Source: Roseivivax halotolerans (GTDB lineage: Bacteria; Pseudomonadota; Alphaproteobacteria; Rhodobacterales; Rhodobacteraceae). Taken from it: DNA of 64,000 nucleotides. The first letter of the stretch is position 1. The number at the start of each line of letters is the position of its first letter. Where the stretch lies: assembly GCF_900115815.1 (NCBI RefSeq), contig NZ_FOXV01000013.1:1-64000 (forward strand), given 5' to 3'. Shown one piece after another: positions 43,186-53,395 of the stretch. Position numbers and translations under genes: made by a program. The notes beneath the pieces are model-generated. The model was not told where the DNA came from. It worked only from the letters and a program-made list of their open reading frames with translations, and did no database searches.

Positions 43186-44415
43186 ATGAAAGACCTCGAT
43201 GACAAGCCTGTACTGAAAGCAAAAGACGCGCCCAACCTGGGATCGTTTGACTGGGAAGACGCTTTCCGCCTGACGGACCAGCTCGAAGAAGATGAGCGCA
43301 TGATCGCCGATAGCGCGCGCACCTTCGCGCAAGAGAGCCTGCAGACCCGGGTGACTCAGGCATTCGAAGAGGAAACCGTCGAGCCTGAGATTTTCCGGGA
43401 AATGGGCGAGATGGGGCTTCTTGGCGTCACCGTGCCCGAAGAATATGGCGGGCTCGGCTCGTCCTACGTGGCCTACGGGCTCGTCGCGCGCGAGATCGAG
43501 CGCGTGGATTCCGGCTATCGCTCTATGATGTCGGTGCAATCGAGCCTCGTCATGTATCCGATCTACGCTTACGGCACCGAGGAGCAGCGCAAGAAATACC
43601 TGCCGAAGCTCGCCTCGGGTGAATGGATCGGCTGTTTCGGCCTGACAGAGCCCGATGCGGGCTCCGACCCGGCGGGCATGAAAACGCGCGCCGAGAAAAT
43701 CGACGGCGGCTATCGTATCTCGGGCTCCAAGATGTGGATCTCGAACTCGCCCATCGCGGACGTATTCGTGGTCTGGGCCAAGTCCGACGCGCATGACGGC
43801 AAGATCCGCGGCTTCGTGCTTGAGAAAGGCATGAAAGGTCTGTCGGCGCCGAAAGTCGGTAACAAGCTGTCGCTTCGCGCCTCGGTGACAGGCGAGATCG
43901 TCATGGATGGCGTCGAGGTCGGTGAGGACGCGCTGTTGCCGCATGTCGAGGGCCTGAAAGGTCCGTTCGGCTGTCTCAACCGTGCGCGTTACGGCATTGC
44001 CTGGGGCGTCATGGGTGCAGCCGAGTTCTGCTGGCATGGGGCGCGGGCTTACGGCCTCGACCGCAAGCAGTTCGGCAAGCCGATCGCGCAGACGCAGCTT
44101 TTCCAGAAGAAGCTCGCGGACATGCAGACCGAGATATCGCTGGGTCTTCAGGCGTGCCTGCGGGTTGGTCGCCTCATGGACGAGGCCAAGGCCGCGCCCG
44201 AGATGATCTCGCTCATCAAGCGCAACAATTGCGGCAAAGCCCTTGATATCGCTCGCATGTCCCGCGACATGCATGGCGGAAACGGCATTTCAGCGGAGTT
44301 CCAGGTGATCCGCCACATGGTGAACCTCGAAACGGTGAACACCTATGAAGGCACGCATGACATTCATGCGCTGATCCTTGGGCGCGCGCAGACCGGCTTG
44401 CAGGCATTCTTCTGA
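43186..44415 (+). CDS. gcdH: Glutaryl-CoA dehydrogenase (acyl-CoA dehydrogenase)
   Basis: A 409-residue FAD acyl-CoA dehydrogenase. Motifs: [80 protein letters not shown] and the catalytic Glu in [25 protein letters not shown] and the N-terminal FDWEDAF are typical of the glutaryl-CoA enzymes, which oxidise and decarboxylate glutaryl-CoA to crotonyl-CoA in lysine and tryptophan breakdown. GGAGG precedes the ATG. Confidence 0.92.
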   Translation: MKDLDDKPVLKAKDAPNLGSFDWEDAFRLTDQLEEDERMIADSARTFAQESLQTRVTQAFEEETVEPEIFREMGEMGLLGVTVPEEYGGLGSSYVAYGLVAREIERVDSGYRSMMSVQSSLVMYPIYAYGTEEQRKKYLPKLASGEWIGCFGLTEPDAGSDPAGMKTRAEKIDGGYRISGSKMWISNSPIADVFVVWAKSDAHDGKIRGFVLEKGMKGLSAPKVGNKLSLRASVTGEIVMDGVEVGEDALLPHVEGLKGPFGCLNRARYGIAWGVMGAAEFCWHGARAYGLDRKQFGKPIAQTQLFQKKLADMQTEISLGLQACLRVGRLMDEAKAAPEMISLIKRNNCGKALDIARMSRDMHGGNGISAEFQVIRHMVNLETVNTYEGTHDIHALILGRAQTGLQAFF

Positions 44416-44427
44416 TACGAGGCGCTT

Positions 44428-44448
44428 GGGGCTCTTGCGGCCCCTTTT
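44428..44448 (+). terminator. Hairpin after gcdH
   Basis: A 5-bp GGGGC/GCCCC stem with a 7-base loop followed by TTTT, 12 bp after the gcdH stop. Short but properly formed. Confidence 0.55.
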
Positions 44449-44520
44449 CGCGAAGGCCAAGGTCACGCAAAGGCGCGGGATCCATCCGATCTCGCGCCTG
44501 CCGTCGAGCGGGAGAGCGAC

Positions 44521-46677
44521 ATGGACGCAAGCCAACGGGTGCACGAGACGTTTCTGGAGCGGGTGAAGGCCGGCGATCTGCCGAGCCTCGATCCGTTGGA
44601 GATCGACCAGGAACTTCTTCGGCAGCTGTGGCGCGCGCAGCTCATCTCGCGGCACATGGACCGGGCAGGGCGCTGGCTGCAATCCCAAGGGCAGGGCTTC
44701 TACACGATCGGCTCCTCGGGGCATGAAGGTATGGCAGGCGTCGCACTGGCGCTCTCCGTCGAGGATCCGGCCTTTCTGCATTACCGCGACGGCGCGTTTC
44801 AGGCGGCGCGGGCGCTGCAGGCCGGTCAGGATCCGATCATGGACTTCGCGCTGTCCTTCGCCGCCTCGTCCGACGATCCGATCTCGGGCGGCCGACACAA
44901 GGTTTTGGGCTCCAAGGATCTGAACATCCCGCCGCAAACCTCTACGATTGCGAGCCATTTGCCGAAATCCGTGGGTACCGCCTTCGCCCTTGGCCTCAAC
45001 AAGCGGCGCGGTCTGACGGAAGAGCGGCTGGCGCTCTGTTCCTTTGGCGACGCCTCGCTCAACCATTCCACAGCGCAAGGCGCGCTCAATACCGCCGGAT
45101 GGACCGCCTGGCAGGGCGCGCCTCTGCCGCTGATGTTCGTCTGCGAAGACAACGGTATCGGCATTTCAGTGAAATCACCCGAAGGCTGGGTGCGCGCGGT
45201 GCTGCAATCGCGGCCCGGTCTCGACTATGCCGAGGCCGATGGCTGTGATGTCGTGGCGGCTTATCGCGCGGCTCGCAATATGGCAGAGCGCATCCGCAAG
45301 ACACGTCGGCCCGGACTTCTGCACCTCACTTGCGTGCGGCTCTACGGCCATGCCGGCGCGGACGTTGAAAGCACGTATCGCCCCGAGGCCGAGATCGCGG
45401 CTGCGGAAGCGCGCGACCCGCTGCTTTACACGGCGCGCCGTTTGCTTGATTCAGGACATGAAGAAGCCGATATTATCGAGCAATATGAAAGCGTTGAGGC
45501 GGAATGTTATCGTGCCGCAGAGCAAGCGATGACGCGCCCGCGGCTTAGCTCCGCCGCAGAAGTCGCAGCCTCGATCCTGCCGCCGAAAGCCAAGGCTCCG
45601 ATCCCGAATGCGCCAGACCCCGAGGCGCGCGAGGCGGCGTTCGGGCCGGCCGATCTGCGCGCGCTGAAAGAGCCGCAAGCAATGAACAAGCTCATCAATC
45701 TGGGGCTGACGGACCTCATGCTGAGCTATGAAAACATCGTGCTCGCAGGCGAGGATATCGGTCGCAAAGGCGGCGTTTACGGTATCACCAAGGGTCTCCA
45801 GAACCGGTTCGGAGCGACCCGTGTCACGGACACGCTGCTGGACGAGCAGTCGATCCTCGGGCTCGCGATCGGTCTTGGCCAACAAGGATATATTCCGATC
45901 CCGGAAATCCAGTTCCTGGCCTATCTGCACAACGCCGAAGACCAGATCCGGGGCGAAGCCGCGACACTGCCGTTCTTCTCCAATAGGCAATATGCCAACC
46001 CGATGATCGTGCGGATCGCGGGGCTTGGCTATCAGAAGGGCTTCGGCGGCCATTTCCACAACGACAATTCGCTGGCCGTCCTGCGGGATATCCCGGGCAT
46101 CGTGATCGGCTGTCCGTCGGATGGCGCAGAGGCCGTGAGGATGTACCGCGAAGCCGTGCGGCTTGTGCGGGAGGAAGGGCGCGTCGTCGTCATGGTCGAA
46201 CCGATCGCGCTCTATCCCATGCGCGACCTCATGGAGCCGGGCGACGGGCTGTGGACGCGCCGTTATCCCGAGCCGGGCGAAACAGCGCCGCTCTCGAGTC
46301 TCAGAACGCTGGGCGAGGGTACCGATCTTGCGATCCTGACCTATGGCAACGGTGTCTATCTGTCGGAACAAGCGCGGCATGACTTGAACGCGTCTGGCAT
46401 TGCAGCGCGCGTGATCGACCTGCGCTGGCTCACGCCGCTTGATGAAGCCGCGATCCTCAAGGCCGTTGGTACATGCGAGAAGGTTCTGGTCGTCGATGAA
46501 TGCCGTCGCACAGGCTCGCAATCCGAAGCCTTGTGCACGCTGCTTGCCGAAAGATCGGACCGCCCATTCGCGCGCGTGACAGCCGAGGATTGCTTCATCG
46601 CGACCGGACCGGCTTACGCGGCCACATTGCCATCGCGGGAGGGGATCGTGGCAGCGGCGAAGGACTTGATGGCCTGA
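44521..46677 (+). CDS. Fused 2-oxoacid dehydrogenase E1 alpha-beta subunit
   Basis: A 718-residue protein joining an E1-alpha (residues 1-345; GSSGHEGMAGVALALSVEDP, CSFGDASLNHSTAQGALNTA with the ThDP site, CEDNGIGISVKS) to an E1-beta (residues 390-718; ENIVLAGEDIGRKGGVYGIT, GFGGHFHNDNSLAVLRDIPG, KVLVVDECRRTGSQSEAL). It resembles branched-chain or acetoin-type E1 that is usually two genes. No E2 or E3 follows because an IS element lies 30 bp downstream. It follows gcdH, so it may use a 2-oxoacid from the same amino acid pathway. Confidence 0.9.
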   Translation: MDASQRVHETFLERVKAGDLPSLDPLEIDQELLRQLWRAQLISRHMDRAGRWLQSQGQGFYTIGSSGHEGMAGVALALSVEDPAFLHYRDGAFQAARALQAGQDPIMDFALSFAASSDDPISGGRHKVLGSKDLNIPPQTSTIASHLPKSVGTAFALGLNKRRGLTEERLALCSFGDASLNHSTAQGALNTAGWTAWQGAPLPLMFVCEDNGIGISVKSPEGWVRAVLQSRPGLDYAEADGCDVVAAYRAARNMAERIRKTRRPGLLHLTCVRLYGHAGADVESTYRPEAEIAAAEARDPLLYTARRLLDSGHEEADIIEQYESVEAECYRAAEQAMTRPRLSSAAEVAASILPPKAKAPIPNAPDPEAREAAFGPADLRALKEPQAMNKLINLGLTDLMLSYENIVLAGEDIGRKGGVYGITKGLQNRFGATRVTDTLLDEQSILGLAIGLGQQGYIPIPEIQFLAYLHNAEDQIRGEAATLPFFSNRQYANPMIVRIAGLGYQKGFGGHFHNDNSLAVLRDIPGIVIGCPSDGAEAVRMYREAVRLVREEGRVVVMVEPIALYPMRDLMEPGDGLWTRRYPEPGETAPLSSLRTLGEGTDLAILTYGNGVYLSEQARHDLNASGIAARVIDLRWLTPLDEAAILKAVGTCEKVLVVDECRRTGSQSEALCTLLAERSDRPFARVTAEDCFIATGPAYAATLPSREGIVAAAKDLMA

Positions 46678-46706
46678 GCGCGGGGGCGCCTAATGGCGCC
46701 TGTCCG

Positions 46707-48242
46707 TGTTGCAACCAAGTAGAAATGTCACCGGGTTTGCAAAGCAGAAGTGTCACCATAAGCGCTGAGGTGAGCAAAGCCTGACAGGGCGGAGACCTCA
46801 ATTATCGCAGCCCTGGCTGGCTTTGCGGGCCGCGTTTCGCTTTCGGTCTGCGAGGGTGTTCCAGCCGTTGTTGCGGCGTCCGTTCTTCCGGTATCCGTTT
46901 CTGGCACTTTCCGGGCGCACCTCGGCGCTGGCGGCGGTCCTGTCCTGCTCGGCCTTGATATGGGCAAGGACGGCACTGAGATGCTTGTTGTCCGTTATCG
47001 CCGCGTGTGTGACGCGCTGCTGATGCGGATCGAAGATGGTGCAGGGCAGGGCGATGCCTTTGTGACGAACCTGGATGCGCCCATCGGGGAATTCGTAGGT
47101 ATCGGCATATTTGCCAACCAGACCGCGCGTCAGATCGTTGACTTCCAGCCGGATGCGCTTGTGGTCGTATTTCAGGGTCAGATCCTTGCTGACATAGCGT
47201 TTGTTGCGCAGACAGAAGATCTCGGCCAGCCGATCCAGTGCGACGTTCAACGCACGATGCAAATTATCCGGACGGGCAGCGGGCTTGGCGAACCTGTCGT
47301 TATAGCGCTCCATGAAGCCAGGGAGGAAGGTATTTGCAGCCTGCATATCCGAGATTCCAGCAATGCGCAGTTCTTTGACCAGGCGGTCCTGTAGTGTCCG
47401 GTTCGCCCGTTCCACGCGGCCCTTGGCCTGGCTGGTATTGGCGCAGAGAATCTCGATCTGCAGCTCTGCCAGAGCACGCCCGAACTGGGTCATGCCGGTC
47501 ATGTGCTCGCTGGGTTTTGGCACGCGAAAGACCGTGTGTTTGTCGCTGTAGAACGCAACGGGGCGGCCATGCGTCGTCAGATAGCGCTCCAATGCTTCAA
47601 AATAGCTGAAGGTGCTCTCTGACCTGACGAAGCGCAGTTCCATGAGCGTGCTGGTGGCATCGTCGATGAAGACGAGCAGGGTGCAGGGATCGCCCCGATC
47701 CTCGAACCAGCGGTGCTCCGAGCCGTCAATCTGTATGAGCTCGCCAAAGCACTCTCTGCGCAATCTCGGCTGATGAAATGTCCGACGTTGTTTGCGCGAG
47801 AGCCAAAGGTCGGCTTCCTGCATCCATTTGCGAACCGTCTCTCGCGACACCTTGAACCCATGATGCTCGGCCAGCATCTCAGCCGCCAGCGTCGGCCCGA
47901 AGTCGGGATAGTTCTCCTTGATCAGCGACAGCGCGTAATCCCGTTTGGCTTTGTGGATGCGATTGTTCGGAGGTTTGCCGCGCGCCTTGTGCCGGATCGC
48001 CGACGCGCCATCCTGACGATAAAGCTTCAACAACCGGAAAATCTGCCGACGCGTCAGTGCCAGCATGCTCGAAGCATTGTCGACGCTCAACCGTCCATCA
48101 TCGACCTGCGCCAAAACCTCCACGCGTTTCAACTCGCGCTCGCTCATAACCACCCATCCCATGCCCAATCTCCCTCAACTTCGGAAGGGAGAGTGACATT
48201 CCTGAATTGCTCATGGGTGACATTTTAGCTTTGCAGTTACAA
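46707..48242 (-). mobile_element. ISNCY-type insertion sequence with 5-bp target duplication
   Basis: A 1536-bp element. Its ends begin TGTTGCAACCAAGTAG on the left and TTGTAACTGCAAAGCT on the right (read inward), both running into AAATGTCACC; about 18 of 26 end positions agree. Each end has a second TGTCAC repeat further in. GTCCG flanks both ends (46702-46706 and 48243-48247), a likely target duplication that implies recent, intact insertion. It sits between the E1 gene and the LuxR gene. Confidence 0.78.
46798..48168 (-). CDS. ISNCY-family transposase
   Basis: A 456-residue DDE transposase. The N-terminal HTH (LTRRQIFRLLKLYRQDGASA) is followed by the catalytic core: GELIQIDGSEHRWFEDRG with the first Asp, LLVFIDDATSTLMELRFV with the second, and ANTSQAKGRVERANRTLQDR with the Glu. 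The C-terminus is basic. It is complete and probably active. Confidence 0.94.
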   Translation of the reverse strand: MGMGWVVMSERELKRVEVLAQVDDGRLSVDNASSMLALTRRQIFRLLKLYRQDGASAIRHKARGKPPNNRIHKAKRDYALSLIKENYPDFGPTLAAEMLAEHHGFKVSRETVRKWMQEADLWLSRKQRRTFHQPRLRRECFGELIQIDGSEHRWFEDRGDPCTLLVFIDDATSTLMELRFVRSESTFSYFEALERYLTTHGRPVAFYSDKHTVFRVPKPSEHMTGMTQFGRALAELQIEILCANTSQAKGRVERANRTLQDRLVKELRIAGISDMQAANTFLPGFMERYNDRFAKPAARPDNLHRALNVALDRLAEIFCLRNKRYVSKDLTLKYDHKRIRLEVNDLTRGLVGKYADTYEFPDGRIQVRHKGIALPCTIFDPHQQRVTHAAITDNKHLSAVLAHIKAEQDRTAASAEVRPESARNGYRKNGRRNNGWNTLADRKRNAARKASQGCDN

Positions 48243-48362
48243 GTCCGATAATCGCATAATCAGTATTATGTTAAAAACCGTCACGGTGAGATCTGTAATT
48301 ATGGACAGAGCTTAGCGCGATCTCGTAATCTGCTGCCGCTGTATCTTCGGGTTCCCGCATCC

Positions 48363-49157
48363 ATGTCGTCCGATCCGAACACCAACGCCGTTTCGGAGGC
48401 GCTTGAAGGCCGGCTTCTGCGGCTGACCCTGTGCGATACGATCGAGCAAGCCTGGTCCACGCATTGCGCTACGATGGCGGAATACGGGTTCACGCGGCTC
48501 CTCTATGGCTTCACACGGTTCTGGTCCGGTGCATCGCTTGGCGATCCAGAGGACTTCCTCGTTCTGACGAACCTCGAAAAGAAGTACACCGACCGTTTCA
48601 TCGGGGACGCCATGTATCGGGACGCACCGATGGTTCGCTGGTCTTTGGAGAACGAAGGCGTCGTGTCGTGGCGGATCCTTGGCCAGATGCAGGCATCGGG
48701 CGTTCTCACTGAAGCGGAGCGCAAGGTTGTCGCGTTCAACCGCTCGCAAGATGTGACCGCCGGATATTCGATCTCGTTCCGGTCAGTGTCGCGACGGGCC
48801 AAGGGCGCGATCGCTCTCATGGCGCGTTCGGGTCTTGAACAGGACGAGGTGGACGAGATCTGGAACCGGCATGGCGCTGCGATCGAGCTGTTCAACAACA
48901 TCCTGCATCTCAAGATCCTCACCCTGCCCTATACGCCGCAAAATCAGAGCCTGACGCCGCGCCAACGCGAAGCGCTCGAATGGGTTGGTGACGGAAAGAC
49001 AACGGCCGACATCGCCGCGCTCATGGGATTGACGGCAGCGACCGTCGAAAAACATCTCCGGCTCGCGCGCGCCGCGCTCAATGTCGAAACCACGGCGCAG
49101 GCCGTGCTGAAAGCCGCGTTTCAGAACCAGATGTTCGTTCTGGACCTCCGGGGCTGA
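48363..49157 (+). CDS. LuxR-family regulator with autoinducer-binding domain
   Basis: A 264-residue protein. Residues 20-180 resemble the autoinducer-binding fold (EYGFTRLLYGFTRFWSGASL, YTDRFIGDAMYRDAPMVRWS, SFRSVSRRAKGAIALMARSG), followed by a GerE HTH (LTPRQREALEWVGDGKTTAD, IAALMGLTAATVEKHLRLAR). No luxI gene is in the window, so it may be a LuxR solo or pair with a distant synthase. The IS element inserted 120 bp upstream may have altered its promoter. Confidence 0.88.
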   Translation: MSSDPNTNAVSEALEGRLLRLTLCDTIEQAWSTHCATMAEYGFTRLLYGFTRFWSGASLGDPEDFLVLTNLEKKYTDRFIGDAMYRDAPMVRWSLENEGVVSWRILGQMQASGVLTEAERKVVAFNRSQDVTAGYSISFRSVSRRAKGAIALMARSGLEQDEVDEIWNRHGAAIELFNNILHLKILTLPYTPQNQSLTPRQREALEWVGDGKTTADIAALMGLTAATVEKHLRLARAALNVETTAQAVLKAAFQNQMFVLDLRG

Positions 49158-49447
49158 CTGCAGCGACGGTCAGGAATTCCGGACTTACCTAACGCAAAGT
49201 AAACTGTCAGCTTGAACACGTTCCACGCGTGTTGGCTTTCAGAGGCCCGGAACGTCGATGATGCCGTATACCCCTGATATTGCAGGGCTCTGCGACATAG
49301 TTGAGTGTGAGTATCGGTGCAGACTCCAAATTTTCGGAGTGTGTATTCGGAAGGCCCGGCAGGCCCCAACTCTCATCCCCAAATGTCTTGGGGGCAATGC
49401 CGGGTCTCATTTAATGAAGGTTTGATTTCAACAGCTTGTTTTAGAAC
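49158..49447. other. Non-coding gap between luxR and tsf
   Basis: About 290 bases, with AT-rich tracts, between the convergent luxR and tsf genes. I looked for a tRNA around 49315-49385 because of short stem-like repeats, but no cloverleaf with a T-arm can be formed. No protein is recognisable. The tsf terminator lies at its right edge. Confidence 0.5.
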
Positions 49448-49474
49448 GAAAAAGGCCGCCCCTAGAGGCGGCCT
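49448..49474 (-). terminator. Rho-independent terminator of rpsB-tsf
   Basis: On the minus strand an 8-bp stem AGGCCGCC/GGCGGCCT with a 6-base loop followed by TTTTTC, 25 bp after the tsf stop. Confidence 0.9.
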
Positions 49475-49498
49475 AATTCATTCCCGATCCGAAGAGGT

Positions 49499-50377
49499 TC
49501 AGCCGCCCTGTGCCGCTTTCGCGACTTCGGCTGCGAAGTCCTCTTCTTTCTTCTCGATGCCTTCGCCGACCTGCATACGCACATAGCCGGTGATCTCGAC
49601 GCCTGCATCAGCGGCGGCCTGCGCCACGGTCTTGTCCGGGTCGATGACGAAGGCCTGACCGAGCAGCGTGATCTCGGCGAGGTACTTCTTCATGCGGCCT
49701 TCGATCATCTTCTCGATGACCTGCTCGGGCTTGCCCGACTGGCGCGCGATGTCGATCTGGACCTGGCGCTCTTTCTCGACGATCGAGGGCTCGAGGTCGT
49801 TCTCGCTGAGCGATGCGGGGTTCGCCGCGGCGATGTGCATCGCCACCTGACGGCCGAACGCTTCGTCATCGCCAGTGATCGCAACGAGCACGCCGATATT
49901 GCCCATGCCGTCGCCAGCCGCGTTGTGGACGTAGGACACGACCTTGTCGCCTTCGATCTTCTGCATCCGGCGCAGGGTCATGTTCTCGCCGATCTTGGCG
50001 ATCTTGTCGGTCAGGACGTCCTTGACCTTCTTGCCCTGGATCTCGGCTTCAGCCAGCGCGGCAACGTCGGATTCTTTCAGCGCGGCTTTCGAAATATCGC
50101 CAACCATTTCCTGGAACTCGGCGTTCTTGGCGACGAAGTCGGTCTCGGCATTCACCTCGACGGCAACGCCCGTGCCGCCTTCGACAGCCACGGCCACGAG
50201 GCCCTCGGCCGCGGTCCGGCCGGATTTCTTCGCAGCTTTCGCAAGGCCCTTGGTGCGCAGCCAGTCGACGGCGGCATCCATGTCGCCCTCGGCCTCGGTC
50301 AGCGCCTTTTTCGCATCCATCATGCCTGCGCCAGTCATTTCGCGCAGTTCTTTCACCTGTGCAGCAGTGATCGCCAT
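49499..50377 (-). CDS. tsf: Elongation factor Ts
   Basis: A 292-residue guanine-nucleotide exchange factor for EF-Tu. The N-terminal domain ([40 protein letters not shown]) and the TDFVAKN motif are typical. It follows rpsB on the same strand, the usual order. The 113-bp gap includes a small GCCCC/GGGGC hairpin (50413-50427). Confidence 0.97.
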   Translation of the reverse strand: MAITAAQVKELREMTGAGMMDAKKALTEAEGDMDAAVDWLRTKGLAKAAKKSGRTAAEGLVAVAVEGGTGVAVEVNAETDFVAKNAEFQEMVGDISKAALKESDVAALAEAEIQGKKVKDVLTDKIAKIGENMTLRRMQKIEGDKVVSYVHNAAGDGMGNIGVLVAITGDDEAFGRQVAMHIAAANPASLSENDLEPSIVEKERQVQIDIARQSGKPEQVIEKMIEGRMKKYLAEITLLGQAFVIDPDKTVAQAAADAGVEITGYVRMQVGEGIEKKEEDFAAEVAKAAQGG

Positions 50378-50490
50378 GTCGGCTCTCCTCAATGTCGGAT
50401 CAAACTCCGGGCCGCCCCGATATGGGGCGTCGCCCGGTCAATGCAACCATCGCGTGACAGCGCCATGACAGCGCTGCCCGCTGGGGCCAA

Positions 50491-51288
50491 TCAGAACTGG
50501 GCCGCTTCCGCGTCGCCCTGCCCTTCGGCGGCGTCCTCGGCCACGGCGGCCTCGGTCGGCGTTTCCTCGAGCGCGCCGAGGTCGACACCAGCCGCTTCCA
50601 TCTGGCCGGACATGCCGTCGAGCGCGGCGCGCGAGGCGAGATCGCAATAGAGCGAGATCGCGCGGGCCGCGTCGTCGTTGCCCGGGATGATGTAGTCGAC
50701 GCCGTCAGGCGAGCAGTTGGTGTCGACAACGGCGACCACCGGGATGCCCAGCTTGTTGGCTTCGGCGACGGCGAGCTGTTCTTTCTTGACGTCGATGACG
50801 AAAAGCAGGTCAGGCAGGCCGCCCATCTCGCGGATGCCGCCGAGGGACGCGGTCAGCTTCTCCTGTTCGCGCTCCATGCCGAGGCGTTCTTTCTTGGTCA
50901 GGCCTTCCGCGCCGGCATCCATCTGCTCGTCGATGTTCTTGAGGCGCTGGATCGACTTGGAGACGGTCTGCCAGTTGGTGAGCGTGCCGCCGAGCCAGCG
51001 GTGGTTCATGTAGAACTGCGCGCATTTCTCTGCGGCTTCCGCGATCGGCATCTGCGCCTGGCGCTTGGTGCCGACAAAGAGGACCGAGCCGCCCTTGGCG
51101 ACGGTTTCGCGAATGACGTTCAGCGCCGCGTCCAGCATCGGGACGGTCTGCGTCAGATCCATGATGTGGATGCCGTTGCGCTCGCCGTAGATGAACTCGC
51201 CCATGCGGGGGTTCCAGCGCTGCGTCTGGTGGCCGAAGTGAACGCCAGCCTCGAGGAGCTGACGCATGGAGAACTCGGGAAGAGCCAT
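50491..51288 (-). CDS. rpsB: 30S ribosomal protein S2
   Basis: A 265-residue S2 with an acidic C-terminal extension ([20 protein letters not shown]) common in alphaproteobacteria. Core motifs: [74 protein letters not shown] 51288 begins [15 protein letters not shown]; longer frames upstream are leader. Confidence 0.97.
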   Translation of the reverse strand: MALPEFSMRQLLEAGVHFGHQTQRWNPRMGEFIYGERNGIHIMDLTQTVPMLDAALNVIRETVAKGGSVLFVGTKRQAQMPIAEAAEKCAQFYMNHRWLGGTLTNWQTVSKSIQRLKNIDEQMDAGAEGLTKKERLGMEREQEKLTASLGGIREMGGLPDLLFVIDVKKEQLAVAEANKLGIPVVAVVDTNCSPDGVDYIIPGNDDAARAISLYCDLASRAALDGMSGQMEAAGVDLGALEETPTEAAVAEDAAEGQGDAEAAQF

Positions 51289-51513
51289 GCCTTTTCCTTT
51301 CCGGTTTACGCCTTGGCGGGGGTGAGGGCGCGGATTGCGCCAACCGGTGGACGTCTGGGGATGTCTCCCCCAAAGGCCCGACCCCGCCTGCGGGATTTCA
51401 GTGAGCGCGCGTATAGAGCGGGTGCTCGCCAAGCGCAAGCCCCCTGCCCTTTGGATTGGTCCAAATACCGCGGGGAGCGCGAGGGGCTGGCCCCTCGCCG
51501 CCCATCCTCGCCT

Positions 51514-52365
51514 TCAGAGAAACACCCGTTCCACGAACCAGTAGGCTCCCACGAGCCCGATCGCGGCAGAGGCCGAGATCGCGACATAGGTCCGGTATGC
51601 GCCGAGCTTGTCGACATTCGTCGCCGCCAGAAGACACAGCAGCGACAATCCGGCGAGTGGCAGCAGGAACAGCGGCGCGGAGACCTCGAAGCCCGCCAGC
51701 GCGTTGCCCTCGAGGGCGAGGAAACTGAGCGCCACCAGGGCCAGCGCCAGGACGCCGTAGAACACCTGCCCGGTCCGCTCGCTATAATCGAGCGCGTCGA
51801 CCCGAAGCGCGACCCAGACCACGAGAAACATCGCGGCGATGATCGCAATCTGACCGATCTCGACGCCGACATTGAAACCGACAAGCGCCGCACCGAACTG
51901 TCCATCAGGCAAGCCGAACTCGCTCAGCACGCTGGCAAAGCCGAGCCCGTGCAAGAGGCCGAACAGGAAGATGACCCCGATCCGCCAGCCTGTGACGCGG
52001 CGCGCGAACATGTTCTCGGCAGCCACGAAGACGATGGAGGCGGCGATGATCGGCTCAACGATGCTGCCGGGTATGCTGACGATCCCGAATGCGCCGAGCG
52101 CCAGCGTGACCGAATGGGCCAACGTGAAGATCGTGATCTGAAGGATCAGCGGACCGACATTCGGTGTCATGAAAAACAGCGCGAGCACGAACAGGATGTG
52201 ATCGAGACCGAGCGGCAGGATATGCGCGAAGCCGACCGGCACATAGGCAAGCGCCGTGCTGAGCCAGCCCGTTCCCGCCGCTTCGGAAACGGCCATCTCC
52301 GTCTCCGCCGCAAGAAGGGCGGAGGCCGGGAAGACACAACAGAAAACCAGGAAGACACGTAACAT
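51514..52365 (-). CDS. HupE/UreJ-family membrane protein
   Basis: A 283-residue protein with a signal peptide (MLRVFLVFCCVFPASALLAA) and about seven membrane helices. The metal-type motif GFAHILPLGLDHILFVLALF and later TLAHSVTLALGA and FGLLHGLGFASVL are typical of HupE/UreJ-2, a nickel/cobalt-permease-like family. Whether it carries metal is unproven. It stands alone and is divergent from psuK. Confidence 0.85.
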   Translation of the reverse strand: MLRVFLVFCCVFPASALLAAETEMAVSEAAGTGWLSTALAYVPVGFAHILPLGLDHILFVLALFFMTPNVGPLILQITIFTLAHSVTLALGAFGIVSIPGSIVEPIIAASIVFVAAENMFARRVTGWRIGVIFLFGLLHGLGFASVLSEFGLPDGQFGAALVGFNVGVEIGQIAIIAAMFLVVWVALRVDALDYSERTGQVFYGVLALALVALSFLALEGNALAGFEVSAPLFLLPLAGLSLLCLLAATNVDKLGAYRTYVAISASAAIGLVGAYWFVERVFL

Positions 52366-52501
52366 AAAGCAATCCCTCGGCGGCGGCATAGGCTCTGTCA
52401 GCACGTGGGGCGGCGTCCTGAATGTCAAGGGTCGCGGGCATGGCCTTTCGCTTGACGGCATCTCGCTTGCGGATGGCCGCGCCGCGCGCCAAAAGGAGCG
52501 C

Positions 52502-53395
52502 ATGACCGACACGCCCGACATCCTTTGCATCGGCTCCGTCCTATGGGACGTGATCGGCCGCGCGCCGTCGCATATGGAAAAGGGCGCAGACGTGCCGGGC
52601 CGGATCATCCGCCTGCCAGGCGGCGTCGCGCTCAATATCGCGATGACGCTCGCGCGCTTCGGGATGCGCCCTGCGCTTCTGAGCGCGGTCGGCCGCGACC
52701 CCGAGGGCAACGAGCTCCTGGCGCAATGCCGTGGGTTCGGCCTCGAGACGTTGCATGTCTACCGCTCCGAGGATCTGCCGACCGACCGCTACATGGCCGT
52801 GGAAGGCGCGAACGGGCTGATCGCGGCCATCGCCGACGCGCATTCGCTGGAAGCTGCCGGCGCGAAGATCCTGCGCCCCCTGCGCTCCGGCGCGCTCGGG
52901 GAAAAGGATGCGCCCTATGCCGGGCCCATCGCCATCGATGGCAACCTGACCGAACGGCTTCTCGAAGAGATCGCGCATGATCCGTCGCTCGCCGCGGCCG
53001 ATCTGCGGATCGCGCCCGCCTCTCCCGGCAAGGCTGAGCGGCTCTTGCCGTTCCTTCGCGCCGGGCGCGGCACGCTCTACGTCAATCTCGAGGAGGCCGG
53101 GATCCTTTGCCAGACCCGGTTCGACCGGGCCGAGGACGCGGCCCGCATGCTCTGCGAGCGCGGCGCGGCACGCGCTCTTGTCACGGACGGCTCGAACATG
53201 GCCGCAGATGCAACCTCCGAGGAGTGCATCACCGCCGATCCGCCGCGCGTCCTCGTCACGCGCGTAACCGGCGCGGGCGACACCTTCATGGCTGCCCATA
53301 TCGCAACCGAAGCCCGCGGCGCCGCGCGCGCCGACGCACTGACCCGCGCGCTTGCTGCCGCGGCGCAATACGTCTCAGGAGAAACCCCATCATGA
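52502..53395 (+). CDS. psuK: PfkB-family carbohydrate kinase, probable pseudouridine kinase
   Basis: A 297-residue PfkB-family kinase: ILCIGSVLWDVIGRAP, IRLPGGVALNIAMTLARFGM, LLSAVGRDPEGNEL and the C-terminal signature TRVTGAGDTFMAAHIA with catalytic Asp. Its overlap with psuG (ATGA at 53392-53395) identifies pseudouridine as the likely substrate. AAGGAG precedes the ATG. Confidence 0.9.
   Translation: MTDTPDILCIGSVLWDVIGRAPSHMEKGADVPGRIIRLPGGVALNIAMTLARFGMRPALLSAVGRDPEGNELLAQCRGFGLETLHVYRSEDLPTDRYMAVEGANGLIAAIADAHSLEAAGAKILRPLRSGALGEKDAPYAGPIAIDGNLTERLLEEIAHDPSLAAADLRIAPASPGKAERLLPFLRAGRGTLYVNLEEAGILCQTRFDRAEDAARMLCERGAARALVTDGSNMAADATSEECITADPPRVLVTRVTGAGDTFMAAHIATEARGAARADALTRALAAAAQYVSGETPS

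Noticed and set aside
49310-49390. Possible tRNA between luxR and tsf
   Set aside because: Short stems are present, but no acceptor-D-anticodon-T arrangement or GTTCGA T-loop can be formed.
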